From: Deltaproteobacteria bacterium | GTDB lineage: Bacteria; Myxococcota; B64-G9 | Direction: 5' to 3' | Assembly (NCBI GenBank): GCA_019307065.1 | Contig: JAFDKH010000068.1 | Coordinates: forward strand, 1 to 40,713 | Length of the DNA stretch: 40,713 bases | Part shown: positions 24,924 to 33,174 of the stretch, piece after piece | Layout: each line of letters opens with the position of its first letter | Numbering within the stretch: position 1 is the first letter of the stretch | The notes under the pieces: model-generated | Told to the model about the DNA's origin: nothing | Seen by the model: only the letters and a program-made list of their open reading frames with translations | Database searches by the model: none | Made by a program: the position numbers and the translations under genes

Positions 24924-24933
24924 TGCTAGACTT
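24924..24933 (+). promoter_or_regulatory. Extended -10-like element TGCTAGACTT
   Basis: TGC-TAGACT matches an extended -10 element (TGN followed by a TA-x-A-x-T hexamer). It is 27 bases before the ATG at 24961. The identical ten bases occur again at 25676-25685 before the next gene. No -35 hexamer is obvious at 17 bases. Confidence 0.3.
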
Positions 24934-24960
24934 AGCGGGTCCTATGCGGAGGTGCCTGAG

Positions 24961-25629
24961 ATGAAAAAAAATGTATTGATGACTTTGCTTTGTGGCTTGT
25001 TCATGATTCCGTCGCTTGCTATTGCCCAGCCGTCTGATGTGAAAGATGAGAAGAAATGCACGGCTAGTTTTTCAATTCTGGACAAAGAAATCTGGACGTT
25101 GACGATTGAAGACGATCGTATCGCCGGTTCGAACTCGGTTGTCAACCTCGAAGACAATGTCATGTTCGGATTCATCGGGGGCAAGGCCGTCAGGCTCAAG
25201 TTTAAAGAAGACCAGATCGACGGCAGCATCGGCGGCAAATCGGCCATGTTGGTTTTAGAGCGCGGCGCCGAATTCACTACCATCCGCGGGCCGCTTGGTA
25301 AAAGCCACATGGTAGCCATTGCCTCGGCTGACCATCTCGAGCTGAGCGGCGGGATGCTGACTTTGAAACTGAACCGGGTGGGTAAATCAAATCGAGTTCT
25401 TATGAACGAGCACGGCGACGTAAGGTTGGTTTTCGAGGGCTGCGATCATACGATTGTGGCAGCCCGCCCCGAGTTGGTCGTGATCATGCAACAGTTGCTG
25501 ACATCTAGAGTCGAAATGTTTGAAGACATAAGCCAATCAATACGAGCAGGTATCTCCGAAGCAGCCGCCAGAACGCAATCCGCTCCTTCGCCGTCTGGCC
25601 GCAGAGTTCCGCCAAAACCCTCCAAGTAG
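24961..25629 (+). CDS. Secreted protein of unknown function
   Basis: This exported protein has 222 residues. The ATG at 24961 has GGAGG 8 bases upstream, and the signal peptide ends in AIA|Q near residue 22; a TTG 17 codons earlier is a poor start. The mature part up to ~180 is beta-rich with repeated short Gly turns (for example NVMFGFIGGKAV and DGSIGGKSAMLV), so it is probably a beta-sandwich or beta-helix-like fold. It has a single EGCDH segment and a proline-rich, basic C-terminus. I do not recognise the family. It stands between the acetate genes and the DUF4139-like gene, with its own promoter-like element. Confidence 0.6.
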   Translation: MKKNVLMTLLCGLFMIPSLAIAQPSDVKDEKKCTASFSILDKEIWTLTIEDDRIAGSNSVVNLEDNVMFGFIGGKAVRLKFKEDQIDGSIGGKSAMLVLERGAEFTTIRGPLGKSHMVAIASADHLELSGGMLTLKLNRVGKSNRVLMNEHGDVRLVFEGCDHTIVAARPELVVIMQQLLTSRVEMFEDISQSIRAGISEAAARTQSAPSPSGRRVPPKPSK

Positions 25630-25675
25630 CCTCCCGGCAATTTACAAAGTCGTTACCAAAAACCACGATATTCCC

Positions 25676-25717
25676 TGCTAGACTTCTTGTTGCGCGAAGG
25701 GCTGGCCGGGGCATAAT
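25676..25717 (+). promoter_or_regulatory. Promoter region of the DUF4139-like gene
   Basis: Two candidates occur in the 129-base gap. One is the extended -10 TGCTAGACTT at 25676-25685, identical to the one at 24924. The other is TTGCGC (25690-25695), 16 bases, then CATAAT (25712-25717), a 5-of-6 -10. The second gives a leader of about 35 bases ending in AAAGGAGGG before the ATG. Confidence 0.3.
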
Positions 25718-25758
25718 CTTCGGCTGGCGACAATATTGAAAACAAAGGAGGGAATGAC

Positions 25759-27390
25759 ATGTACAGGTTATGCTTAGTTGTATATCTGATGGGTTCGATA
25801 GCGAGCGTTGCTAATGCTGCCGAAACCGAGGTGAAAAGCAAGATCACTTCGGTGGGTCTTTTCAAGAACGGCCTGGCGGTAGTCAATCGGACCGTCAGCG
25901 TGCCGAGCTCGGGCACCTACCGGATCGAGGATGTTCCCGAGCCGGTCCACGGAACCTTTTGGATCGAGAGTGACGCCAAGGTTGTCACCCGCCTGACTCG
26001 CCGGATTGTAGATCTGCCGGCTGACAAGTCTGCGGCGACCGATTTACAAGCTGAACTTTCGGGCCGCGACGTGGTTATCCACTTTATCGACGGACGTATT
26101 CCGGCGGCCAGCGGTCGAGTGGTAGCTCTGGCACCCGTCAAAGGTGAAGGCTCCTGGAATCGCAACTATCAATCGACCTACTATGGCGGCTTCAACCCAG
26201 CCCAGCCGCCACACAAACGATTCCTGGTGCTTGAAAACGGCAAGGGCCGCACTTTCATTGACAGTGCTCAGATAGCCTACCTGCATGTCCAGGGCACCCA
26301 GGGAACAATCAAGCGCCAAAAACCGGTTTTGTTGTTCGAGGTCAGCGGGCTCAAGAAAAAGCCGGCCACGATTCGGATTTCATACTTGGCCAAGGGCATG
26401 GCCTGGGCACCCAGTTACAGAATAGACATTTCAAAATCAAAAACTTTAAGCTTGGTACAGAAAGCAGTCATCAAGAATGAACTGGAAACGATCGAGAAGG
26501 CTGAATTGAAGCTAATCTCCGGATTTCCAAGCGTGGAGTTTGCCCACGTGACTTCGCCAATGTCGTTACGTAATAATTGGCAGAGTTTTTTCGCCCAGTT
26601 GAACAATCCGGTCCGAACTCCTAGCCATGTCAGTTTAGGTAACGTGGTTACTCAGCAAAGGGTGAGTTTCAACGAGCCCTCTCCAAGACAAAGTTGGGAT
26701 CTGTCAGCCATTCCGACAGGTGACGGAGTCGACTTGCACTACCAGAACATCGGCCGCCACAGCCTGGATGAAGGTGACTCGCTGGTTATTCAGACAGCTG
26801 CAGCCAAGGCGGGCTACGAACGCATTGTCGAATGGATCGTGCCGGATACCCGGGGAGTTAACGGTCAGTTCATCCAGGACTACCAACGAACTCAGAACCC
26901 CGACAAGTACGAGGATGCTGCCTGGGATGCGATTAGATTCCGGAACCCGCTTGGCTTCCCGATGACCACCGCCCCGGCCATGGTTGTCGATGGTGGTCGA
27001 TTCAACGGTCAGGCCATGAGCTACTGGGTAAACCGCGGGGAGCAGACCACGCTGCGCATTACCAAGGCGCTCAGCCTCAGAACACTTCACCTGCAGCAGG
27101 AAATCAAAGGCAAGCGCAAAGATGTCTGGCTGGGTGGAGATCGCTACTACCGCACGTCTATCAAGGGTGAATTGCGCGTCAATAATCACCGCAAAGAAAC
27201 TGTCAACCTGATGATTCAGCGTCGCTTCTCGGGTAACCTGATCAAAGCCGAGCGTTCACCGAAGTGCAGCTTGATGGAAAAGGGCGTCTATTCGGTCAAC
27301 AAGCGCAATCAGTGCAACTGGAACCTGAAACTCAAGCCCGGCCAGGAAATCAAACTGAACTATAGCTACAACGTGCTGGTGCGCTACTAA
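25759..27390 (+). CDS. Secreted DUF4139-like protein
   Basis: This exported protein has 543 residues, a strong SD (AAAGGAGGG) and a signal peptide cleaved near ANA|A at residue 21. The opening of the mature part, KITSVGLFKNGLAVVNRTV, followed by a segment on how conditions are expressed in the protein (GTFWIESDAKV), fits the N-terminal region of DUF4139/MuiA-like proteins. The second half shows the repeated long strands typical of DUF4139 and ends in an LKPGQEIKLNYSYNVLV strand, common at the end of such domains. The molecular function of the family is not settled. No coiled coil is evident, unlike classical mucoidy inhibitor A proteins. It precedes the MltD-like gene by 118 bases and appears to be a separate unit. 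Confidence 0.65.
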   Translation: MYRLCLVVYLMGSIASVANAAETEVKSKITSVGLFKNGLAVVNRTVSVPSSGTYRIEDVPEPVHGTFWIESDAKVVTRLTRRIVDLPADKSAATDLQAELSGRDVVIHFIDGRIPAASGRVVALAPVKGEGSWNRNYQSTYYGGFNPAQPPHKRFLVLENGKGRTFIDSAQIAYLHVQGTQGTIKRQKPVLLFEVSGLKKKPATIRISYLAKGMAWAPSYRIDISKSKTLSLVQKAVIKNELETIEKAELKLISGFPSVEFAHVTSPMSLRNNWQSFFAQLNNPVRTPSHVSLGNVVTQQRVSFNEPSPRQSWDLSAIPTGDGVDLHYQNIGRHSLDEGDSLVIQTAAAKAGYERIVEWIVPDTRGVNGQFIQDYQRTQNPDKYEDAAWDAIRFRNPLGFPMTTAPAMVVDGGRFNGQAMSYWVNRGEQTTLRITKALSLRTLHLQQEIKGKRKDVWLGGDRYYRTSIKGELRVNNHRKETVNLMIQRRFSGNLIKAERSPKCSLMEKGVYSVNKRNQCNWNLKLKPGQEIKLNYSYNVLVRY

Positions 27391-27508
27391 GTCGGCATAA
27401 AGCTTGCAAGTAAAACAGTAGGCGGCAAGGGTCGTAAGTAGCTATATTCTTGCCCAAAACAAGGGATTCTTGTATACATGGGCCGGGATTACCCGAAGGA
27501 ACACGATT

Positions 27509-29284
27509 ATGAAGCTGCGCCCGATACATTTACTGGTTATATTATCTTTCTCGGCTTTGGCTTGTGCCGTTCCAATACAGAATGCGAAAAAGGCCGAGCA
27601 ACCAATCGAGAATGAAGAGCGAATCAGCGGTCAGCCTAGCCACAGCCTCGAAGAACCTGCTAAAAATGTGGCCGAACGTTCCCAGCCGACGGTGCTCGTC
27701 GATCCATCCAAAAGAGATACCAAACGAGATACTCAGGCAATCCTCGATGAGGCCCTCGAATTTTGTCAGGCATCCCAGGATTTCTGGGGACAAGGTGATT
27801 TCGACCTTGCCGTTTCGGCTCTGGACAGGGCCTATGCCTTGATTTTGCAGGCCGACACCGAAAAAGACCCTAAATTCTCGCAGCAGAAAGAAGATATCCG
27901 CCTGATGATCAGCAGGCGCTTGCTGGAGATTTATACATCTCAGCACACGGTCGTCAACGGCAGCCACAAAGCAATTCCTTTGGATCTCAACCCGGAAGTT
28001 CTGGCCCAGATAGAGATTTTCAAAGGCCCCCAGCGCAGGTTCTTTCTCAATTCCTACCGGCGCTCGGGCAGGTTCCGGTCGTTCATTTTAGCGGCCCTCA
28101 AAGAAGCCGGTTTGCCCGAAGAGCTTTCCTGGTTGCCGCTGATTGAAAGCGGATTCAAAATAAGAGCTCTGTCGTCGGCCCGGGCGCTGGGATTATGGCA
28201 GTTCATTCCTTCGACCGGCTATCGCTTCGGGCTTAAAAGAGACAAATGGGTGGATGAACGCATGCATGTCAAGAAAGCCACCCGGGCCGCGATCGGCTAC
28301 TTGACCGAACTTCATAAAATGTTCGGCGATTGGACCACCGCTTTAGCGGCTTACAATTGCGGCGAGAACCGAGTGCTCAGAGTCATTCGCCGCCAGAATA
28401 TCAACTATCTCGATAATTTCTGGGACTTGTATCAGAAACTGCCCAAAGAAACTCGTTTCTACGTGCCACGTTTTCTGGCTATCTTGCACATATTGAAAGA
28501 CCCCGCCAAACACGGCTTCGAGCTGACCGAACTCAATTCCGAGTTGTCGCAAATGGCCGTGATTGTTAACAAGCAGTTGCAGCTGAAAGATGTCGCTAAG
28601 AAAATCAAGGTGCCGCTCAAGTCTTTAGAAGAGCTCAACCCTGAATTGCGCCGCCAGATAACGCCGCCCAGCGAATACAAACTGCTGGTACCGGCCGACA
28701 AGGGCAAACTACTCCAGGACAAGCTGGCCGAAATCAAGAAGTACACACCGCCTAAAAAGAAGTTCGCCATTCACACCATTCAGAGCGGCGAAACCTTGTC
28801 GCATCTGTCCAAGCGCTATCACGTCGGCATTGCTGTGATTACCAAGGTTAACAAGATTCGTAAGAATACTCTTTTACAGATCGGCCAGAAGATAAAAATA
28901 CCGCTGAACGGAAAATCAAAAAGGCGCGGCAAGAAAAAAGTTCGGCATGCCAAAACCCAAAAGACCATTCGCCACAAAGTCAAAAGAGGCGACTCGCTTT
29001 GGGAGATTGCCCGCCGCTACAAGACCGACGTGCGCGTAATCAAGCGCCTCAACAAATTAGGCGACAATGGCCTGCGGGTCGGCCAGGAACTGGTGATCGT
29101 ACCGTCCAAGCTGGCGACCCGGGCACCGGCCAATACCAAAGAATACATAGTCAAAGCCGGTGATAGCCCCTATGAAATCGCCAACAGGCACTCCATGAAA
29201 CTCGAACGCTTCCTGCGTCTCAATCGTCTTTCCCCGAAAACAAAAATTTTTCCAGGCCAGAGCCTGCTGGTCAACCAAAAATAA
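27509..29284 (+). CDS. mltD: MltD-like membrane-bound lytic transglycosylase with LysM repeats
   Basis: This envelope enzyme of 591 residues cleaves peptidoglycan to anhydromuropeptides. I start at the ATG at 27509 (AAGGA upstream); an ATG 13 codons earlier would spoil the signal. The signal peptide ends in SALAC, so it is probably a lipoprotein. The SLT domain spans ~185-340, with catalytic E213 in PLIESGF, then ARALGLWQFIPSTGYRFGL and AAYNCGENRVLR. Three clear LysM modules are near 422-465, 489-531 and 546-588, plus a possible degenerate one at ~350-395. This architecture is that of MltD. TATATT lies in the 118-base upstream gap as a lone -10-like element. Confidence 0.9.
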   Translation: MKLRPIHLLVILSFSALACAVPIQNAKKAEQPIENEERISGQPSHSLEEPAKNVAERSQPTVLVDPSKRDTKRDTQAILDEALEFCQASQDFWGQGDFDLAVSALDRAYALILQADTEKDPKFSQQKEDIRLMISRRLLEIYTSQHTVVNGSHKAIPLDLNPEVLAQIEIFKGPQRRFFLNSYRRSGRFRSFILAALKEAGLPEELSWLPLIESGFKIRALSSARALGLWQFIPSTGYRFGLKRDKWVDERMHVKKATRAAIGYLTELHKMFGDWTTALAAYNCGENRVLRVIRRQNINYLDNFWDLYQKLPKETRFYVPRFLAILHILKDPAKHGFELTELNSELSQMAVIVNKQLQLKDVAKKIKVPLKSLEELNPELRRQITPPSEYKLLVPADKGKLLQDKLAEIKKYTPPKKKFAIHTIQSGETLSHLSKRYHVGIAVITKVNKIRKNTLLQIGQKIKIPLNGKSKRRGKKKVRHAKTQKTIRHKVKRGDSLWEIARRYKTDVRVIKRLNKLGDNGLRVGQELVIVPSKLATRAPANTKEYIVKAGDSPYEIANRHSMKLERFLRLNRLSPKTKIFPGQSLLVNQK

Positions 29285-29348
29285 ACTCAAAATTGCGATC
29301 AGAGCGTGTGTCTCCTGACACACTAGTGTGGCGAAATGCCTGAGTTTT
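29283..29348. terminator. Probable bidirectional terminator with alternative hairpins
   Basis: The region lies between two convergent genes. GTGTGTC-TCCT-GACACAC forms a perfect 7-bp hairpin at 29306-29323. The overlapping CACACTAGTGTG at 29319-29330 is a perfect 12-base palindrome, so the two cannot form at once. An outer pair AAACTCA (29283-29289) and TGAGTTT (29341-29347) encloses them and leaves short T/A runs on both sides. Termination is inference from position and structure. Confidence 0.5.
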
Positions 29349-29377
29349 CGTATGTTTATTTGTCAGTAGGACGTTGG

Positions 29378-29755
29378 TCAATCTGTCCGGTAGCGATTGG
29401 CGATAAACAACATGCGGGTATTGCCGGCCTCGATTTCATCGAAGTTTTTCAGCCTGACCGGGGTGCGTTTGGAAACCGGGTTCTGATTGACCAGGGTGCC
29501 GTTGGTGCTTTTCATGTCTTGCAGACTGAACATGTGCCCGTTGACCCTGACCCGGAAATGCTCGCCGCTGACTTGCGGGTCGCTGAGTGTGAAATCGACG
29601 CTGGGCGATGCTCCGACCGTGGTTTCCGGACCGGTGATGCGATGGATGCCGTGGCAGTCGGGACCTTCGATGACGGCCAGCGCCAGCACGTAAGGTTCGC
29701 CGAAGGGCGTCCTGGCCACCTGAACTATATCCGTCGTACGCCTGTCTTTAGCCAT
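29378..29755 (-). CDS. Standalone FHA-domain protein
   Basis: This cytoplasmic protein (125 residues) is little more than one forkhead-associated domain, residues ~30-120. The fold signature is clear: TTVGASPSVDFTLSD, VSGEHFRV and DMKSTNGTLVN. The Ser/His and the STNGT asparagine are present, but the usual Arg of the G-R motif is Ala (VGAS) and the Arg of S-R-x-H is Gly. Phosphothreonine binding may therefore be altered or lost. No kinase or phosphatase gene of the Ser/Thr type is in the window. It is divergent from the metalloprotease lipoprotein and convergent with the MltD-like gene. Confidence 0.82.
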   Translation of the reverse strand: MAKDRRTTDIVQVARTPFGEPYVLALAVIEGPDCHGIHRITGPETTVGASPSVDFTLSDPQVSGEHFRVRVNGHMFSLQDMKSTNGTLVNQNPVSKRTPVRLKNFDEIEAGNTRMLFIANRYRTD

Positions 29756-29797
29756 GCTCGATATTCCTCAGTCTGGTTGTTAATCATATTGGCCAGC

Positions 29798-29826
29798 ATT
29801 TTATTACGGGTTGGCCAGGATGTAAA
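29798..29826 (-). promoter_or_regulatory. Promoter of the FHA-domain gene
   Basis: On the minus strand TTTACA (29826-29821), 17 bases, then TAAAAT (29803-29798), with 5 of 6 matches in both hexamers. It ends about 43 bases before the ATG at 29755. One of the best sigma70-like matches in the window. Confidence 0.45.
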
Positions 29827-29847
29827 CAGTTTGAGTATTATGTTGGC

Positions 29848-29876
29848 TTGAGCTCTGTTAGTTAGTTGGGTAGCAT
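29848..29876 (+). promoter_or_regulatory. Candidate promoter of the metalloprotease lipoprotein gene
   Basis: TTGAGC (29848-29853), 17 bases, TAGCAT (29871-29876), with 4 of 6 matches each. The leader to the ATG at 29912 would be short. GGAGG at 29893-29897 is 14 bases from the ATG, longer than usual; no in-frame start codon lies closer. Confidence 0.3.
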
Positions 29877-29911
29877 ATGATTATCAGTTCAAGGAGGGTA
29901 TCGGAACCAAG

Positions 29912-31831
29912 ATGAAGAAGATGATCTGTATGGTGCTGGGTATTTGGGTGGCGGCCGGGTTTATTTCGGGCTGCAAAGGGGATAACTGCAAACCACAAGC
30001 CGATACGCTGTGCATGAACGGTACAACTTATTGGCTCAATAGCTGCAGGGAATACGGCGAAGCCAAAGAGGTTTGTCAATACGGCTGTGCCAGCGATCGC
30101 CTAAGTTGTAAGATCTGCGAGCCGCTGACCTGTGCCGAGCTCGGCAAGAGCTGCGGCAGCTGGCCCAACGGCTGCGGCGGCCAGGTCGATTGCGATGGTT
30201 GTCAAGCTGGGCAGGAATGCATCGAAGAAACCGGAGAGTGCGCTTGCTTGTTTGCCGAGTGCGGCCAGGGATGTTGCGTCGAAGGCCAAGCCTGCTGGGG
30301 TGGGAACTGCTTGACGATCGAAATCGCGGCCGCTCCAAACAGGACCGAAGTCAGGGTACGTTTCGATAGTGACGTCGACGCACAGCTTGCCGAAAATGCC
30401 GAGGCCTACTCGGTGACGTCGCCGGCCGGCGATCTGCAGATCGGGTTTCCAAAATACGATCCGCTGGCGCGTACTGTGTCTTTGGTCTCTGGCAAACAAG
30501 TTCTGGGCGTAAAGTACAAATTGAGTATCGACGTCGGGGCCGAGGGCGGCCTGCTCGAGGCCGAATTCTGGTCGGCCGATACGGCCCGCTTGTGGGTTGT
30601 CGATTTTTCCTCCCCGTCCTATGAACAATACCAACTGACCGCCGACCGAGTCGGAGTCGGCGATAACTGCGTAGTCTACATCGAACAGGGCCAGGCCGCC
30701 GGGGATGTCCCCCAGACGATTGCCGAATTCGATGATAGGGTCTATCCGATCTTGACCCAAAGCCGGATTGCCGCGCCCGATTTCGACGGCAACGACAAGA
30801 TCGTCATCCTCGGGCTGGATGGACAGGATTACTACGGCGGTTATTTCTCGCAGGTAAACTCCTATTCCGACGCCGACACCATGCGTTGGTGGCGGCTGCA
30901 TTCGAACGAGATGGAGATCGTCCACACCAATGTGGCCTACGGCAGTCTGGGAGTTCAAAACGTCGTAACCCACGAGTTCGGCCATTTGCTCTACCATGAA
31001 CGTCACGGTATGTCGGACGTCTACTGGACTTATCATGACGAAGGCCTGGCCGAGACCGCCGTCCACGAAGTCTACGGGGTCAACCAGGGGGCGATAGATG
31101 TCTACCTGTGGGATCCGAGCGGGCTGATTGGCAACGGCTTGTCGCTGGTCAACTGGCAATACGGCTTGTACGAAAACTATGTCCAGGCCTACTTGTTCTG
31201 GACTTACCTGGCCTACCGCGGCGGGGGAGTCTCGACCTACGCTGATATTTTCAATCTCGAAACCGGCAGCCCCAGCGAAGTCGATACCTGGATTGCCGAC
31301 AATTTTGGCCAGGATTTTCAGACGATTCTGATGGATAACCTATTGGCCAATTGGATTCAGGCTGAAAACGGTCTTTACAGCTACGGCGAGATGTTGAACT
31401 TTACACCTTTTCGAGCTCCCGGTGTTTCTTCCGGGACGACTTCGGTCGATCTGCAGTCTTTTGCAGGCACTTTTTTCTTTCCCCAGCAAGACATGCTGGA
31501 TTATCCGGGCACGCAGGGGCCCAACATTGTCTACGCCGGGATCGACTCGAGCGGCAACGTCGACTGGGATGCGCCTTTTAGAGTAGCCGGCGGGGCGTTG
31601 TTGGTTTTCAACCAGAGCATGAATACTACTAACTACCCGCGCGAGCATTCCGGCCCGGATGTGGCTTCGGGCAGCCGGCCGGCCCCGGCCCCGAGAAACT
31701 TGCCGATCATCTCACCGGCCTGGCTCTCGCCGCCGCCAATCAACCCGCTCCGCATGGATATCCAGCGAGCCTGGCACGCAAAAATGATCGAGCGCATTCA
31801 GCGCGAAGGTTGGCCAGCAGCAGCCAAATAA
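29912..31831 (+). CDS. Cys-rich lipoprotein with an HEXXH metalloprotease domain
   Basis: This predicted surface lipoprotein of 639 residues has a signal peptide ending ISGC at residue ~21. Residues ~25-135 contain about 24 cysteines in short EGF- or knottin-like groups, such as CGSWPNGCGGQVDC and CGQGCCVEGQAC. A beta domain follows (~140-225). The zinc protease core has H354-E355-F356-G357-H358 and, 19 residues on, the DEGLAE segment (E377-E381), a pattern seen in M30/M6-type peptidases where a Glu in EGLAE is the third ligand. The tail beyond ~590 is proline-rich. Its stop is 6 bases from the stop of the convergent NFACT-R gene. Protein substrates are unknown. Confidence 0.72.
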   Translation: MKKMICMVLGIWVAAGFISGCKGDNCKPQADTLCMNGTTYWLNSCREYGEAKEVCQYGCASDRLSCKICEPLTCAELGKSCGSWPNGCGGQVDCDGCQAGQECIEETGECACLFAECGQGCCVEGQACWGGNCLTIEIAAAPNRTEVRVRFDSDVDAQLAENAEAYSVTSPAGDLQIGFPKYDPLARTVSLVSGKQVLGVKYKLSIDVGAEGGLLEAEFWSADTARLWVVDFSSPSYEQYQLTADRVGVGDNCVVYIEQGQAAGDVPQTIAEFDDRVYPILTQSRIAAPDFDGNDKIVILGLDGQDYYGGYFSQVNSYSDADTMRWWRLHSNEMEIVHTNVAYGSLGVQNVVTHEFGHLLYHERHGMSDVYWTYHDEGLAETAVHEVYGVNQGAIDVYLWDPSGLIGNGLSLVNWQYGLYENYVQAYLFWTYLAYRGGGVSTYADIFNLETGSPSEVDTWIADNFGQDFQTILMDNLLANWIQAENGLYSYGEMLNFTPFRAPGVSSGTTSVDLQSFAGTFFFPQQDMLDYPGTQGPNIVYAGIDSSGNVDWDAPFRVAGGALLVFNQSMNTTNYPREHSGPDVASGSRPAPAPRNLPIISPAWLSPPPINPLRMDIQRAWHAKMIERIQREGWPAAAK

Positions 31832-31837
31832 AATCTT

Positions 31838-32227
31838 TCAGGCTGGGTCGGCCGGCCGTTCCTTGGGCGAAACCTGGATAGTCTGGTGTTTCTTAAGGTT
31901 AACCTGGCCGGCCGGGGCGCCGCGCGATTTCTGTACGAAACGTCTTTGGGTGTAGCTGACCGCGACTTTGCCGCCGGCCTTGTTCTTGGAGTGATAGGCG
32001 GCCAGGGCGCCGGCCTGGCGCAAGGTTTTCTTGGGCAAACGTTCGAGGTTGTCCGGATTGCGTACGATAACGTGCGAGCCGGAGGTAGCCGCGGCGTGCA
32101 GCCAGAAATCATTTTGATTGCCCACCTTGAAAGTCAAAGTGTCATTGTCACTGGCTGACTTGCCCACCAGGATCTCAAAACCTTCGCTGGAAAAGTATTG
32201 AAGATAGCAATCAGCAAGGTCTGTCAT
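31838..32227 (-). CDS. Standalone NFACT-R (DUF814) protein
   Basis: This 129-residue protein consists of an NFACT-R RNA-binding domain only. The domain signature is NDFWLHAAATSGSHVIVR, followed by the region around AGALAAYHSK, with SYTQRRFV near residue 95; these match the C-terminal domain of RqcH/FbpA-type proteins. The NFACT-N and coiled-coil parts needed for C-terminal tailing are absent, so it is not a full RqcH. A role on ribosomes or tRNA is inferred from the domain. I chose ATG 32227, preceded by GGGAG; a TTG at 32248, overlapping the stop of the EamA gene, is possible. It is the last gene of the leftward envelope operon, an odd place for it. Confidence 0.75.
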   Translation of the reverse strand: MTDLADCYLQYFSSEGFEILVGKSASDNDTLTFKVGNQNDFWLHAAATSGSHVIVRNPDNLERLPKKTLRQAGALAAYHSKNKAGGKVAVSYTQRRFVQKSRGAPAGQVNLKKHQTIQVSPKERPADPA

Positions 32228-32244
32228 TTGCTTGCTCCCGTTTT

Positions 32245-33147
32245 TCAAAATGTCACGATGACTCCGCCGGCAAACCCCAGAATAATGGCAACTACTTTAC
32301 GTAGAGTGAGCGACTCTTTTAAGAACAAAGTCGCCAGAATCAAGACGAATATCGTGCTCAATTGGTTGAGCACGCTGGCGATGGTGGTGTCGGTGTACTT
32401 CATTCCGGCAATCCAGAATATCATCGCCAGATATCCACCGAACACGGCCGAGGGCAGAGTGACTTTCCACAAAGGGCCCGGGCGAAAACAGCGCCATAGT
32501 TCGGCCCGATTACGGCGGCCAATCATCTGAAAAGAGAGTAAAGCCACGCCGCCGAACAGGCGAACCGTCGAGGCCCAAAAGGGGTCGGAACGATCCAGCA
32601 CCGGTTTTGCCATTACAATACCGATTGACATCAACAGCATGGCGATGATTCCCAGCAACACGCCCTGACGGATCTTCTTGCGATCCTGATCGCTCTCGGT
32701 TCGCTCGGGATTCCAGGTGCCGATCAAGATACCGGCCGTCATCAAAACCAGGGCGATCAATAAGCCGACGCCTATATCTTCATGCAAATAAATAAACGAG
32801 CATACAATGATGAAGGGACTATACAAGCAGTCGACCACGGCCGAGCGGCCGGCTCCCAGCCGATTGAGGCTGGCGAAGAAAACAGAATCGGCTATCCCAA
32901 TCCCGATTGCCCCTGAAACCAGCAAGATAATCCAGTCAGAGGCCACCAGGTCGACGGGCACGAACTCTATACCCAGGATCAGCATGGTCGGTATAAACAG
33001 CAGCAAACCGATCGTGTCTTTGAACAGGTTGAGAGGTAGCGGCGCGATATTTTCGCCACTTTTCTTAAAATATATAACTCCGATAGACCATAACAGGGCG
33101 CAGGAAGCTGAATAGACTTCACCGGCATGAGGAAAATCGAGATTCAT
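32245..33147 (-). CDS. EamA/DMT-superfamily transporter
   Basis: This is an inner-membrane protein (300 residues) with ten predicted hydrophobic segments arranged as two EamA repeats (~1-140 and ~165-300). The second repeat ends in the usual LNQLSTIFVLILATLFLKE and LRKVVAIILGFAGG segments. Family members export metabolites or, as the ArnE/ArnF and related types, move lipid-linked sugars across the membrane. Its position 27 bases after a polyprenyl-phosphate-type glycosyltransferase gene makes the second idea attractive, but sequence alone does not show it. The ATG lacks a strong SD. Confidence 0.8.
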   Translation of the reverse strand: MNLDFPHAGEVYSASCALLWSIGVIYFKKSGENIAPLPLNLFKDTIGLLLFIPTMLILGIEFVPVDLVASDWIILLVSGAIGIGIADSVFFASLNRLGAGRSAVVDCLYSPFIIVCSFIYLHEDIGVGLLIALVLMTAGILIGTWNPERTESDQDRKKIRQGVLLGIIAMLLMSIGIVMAKPVLDRSDPFWASTVRLFGGVALLSFQMIGRRNRAELWRCFRPGPLWKVTLPSAVFGGYLAMIFWIAGMKYTDTTIASVLNQLSTIFVLILATLFLKESLTLRKVVAIILGFAGGVIVTF

Positions 33148-33174
33148 GAGCTGGCTGCACCTGTTGGGTAAGAA

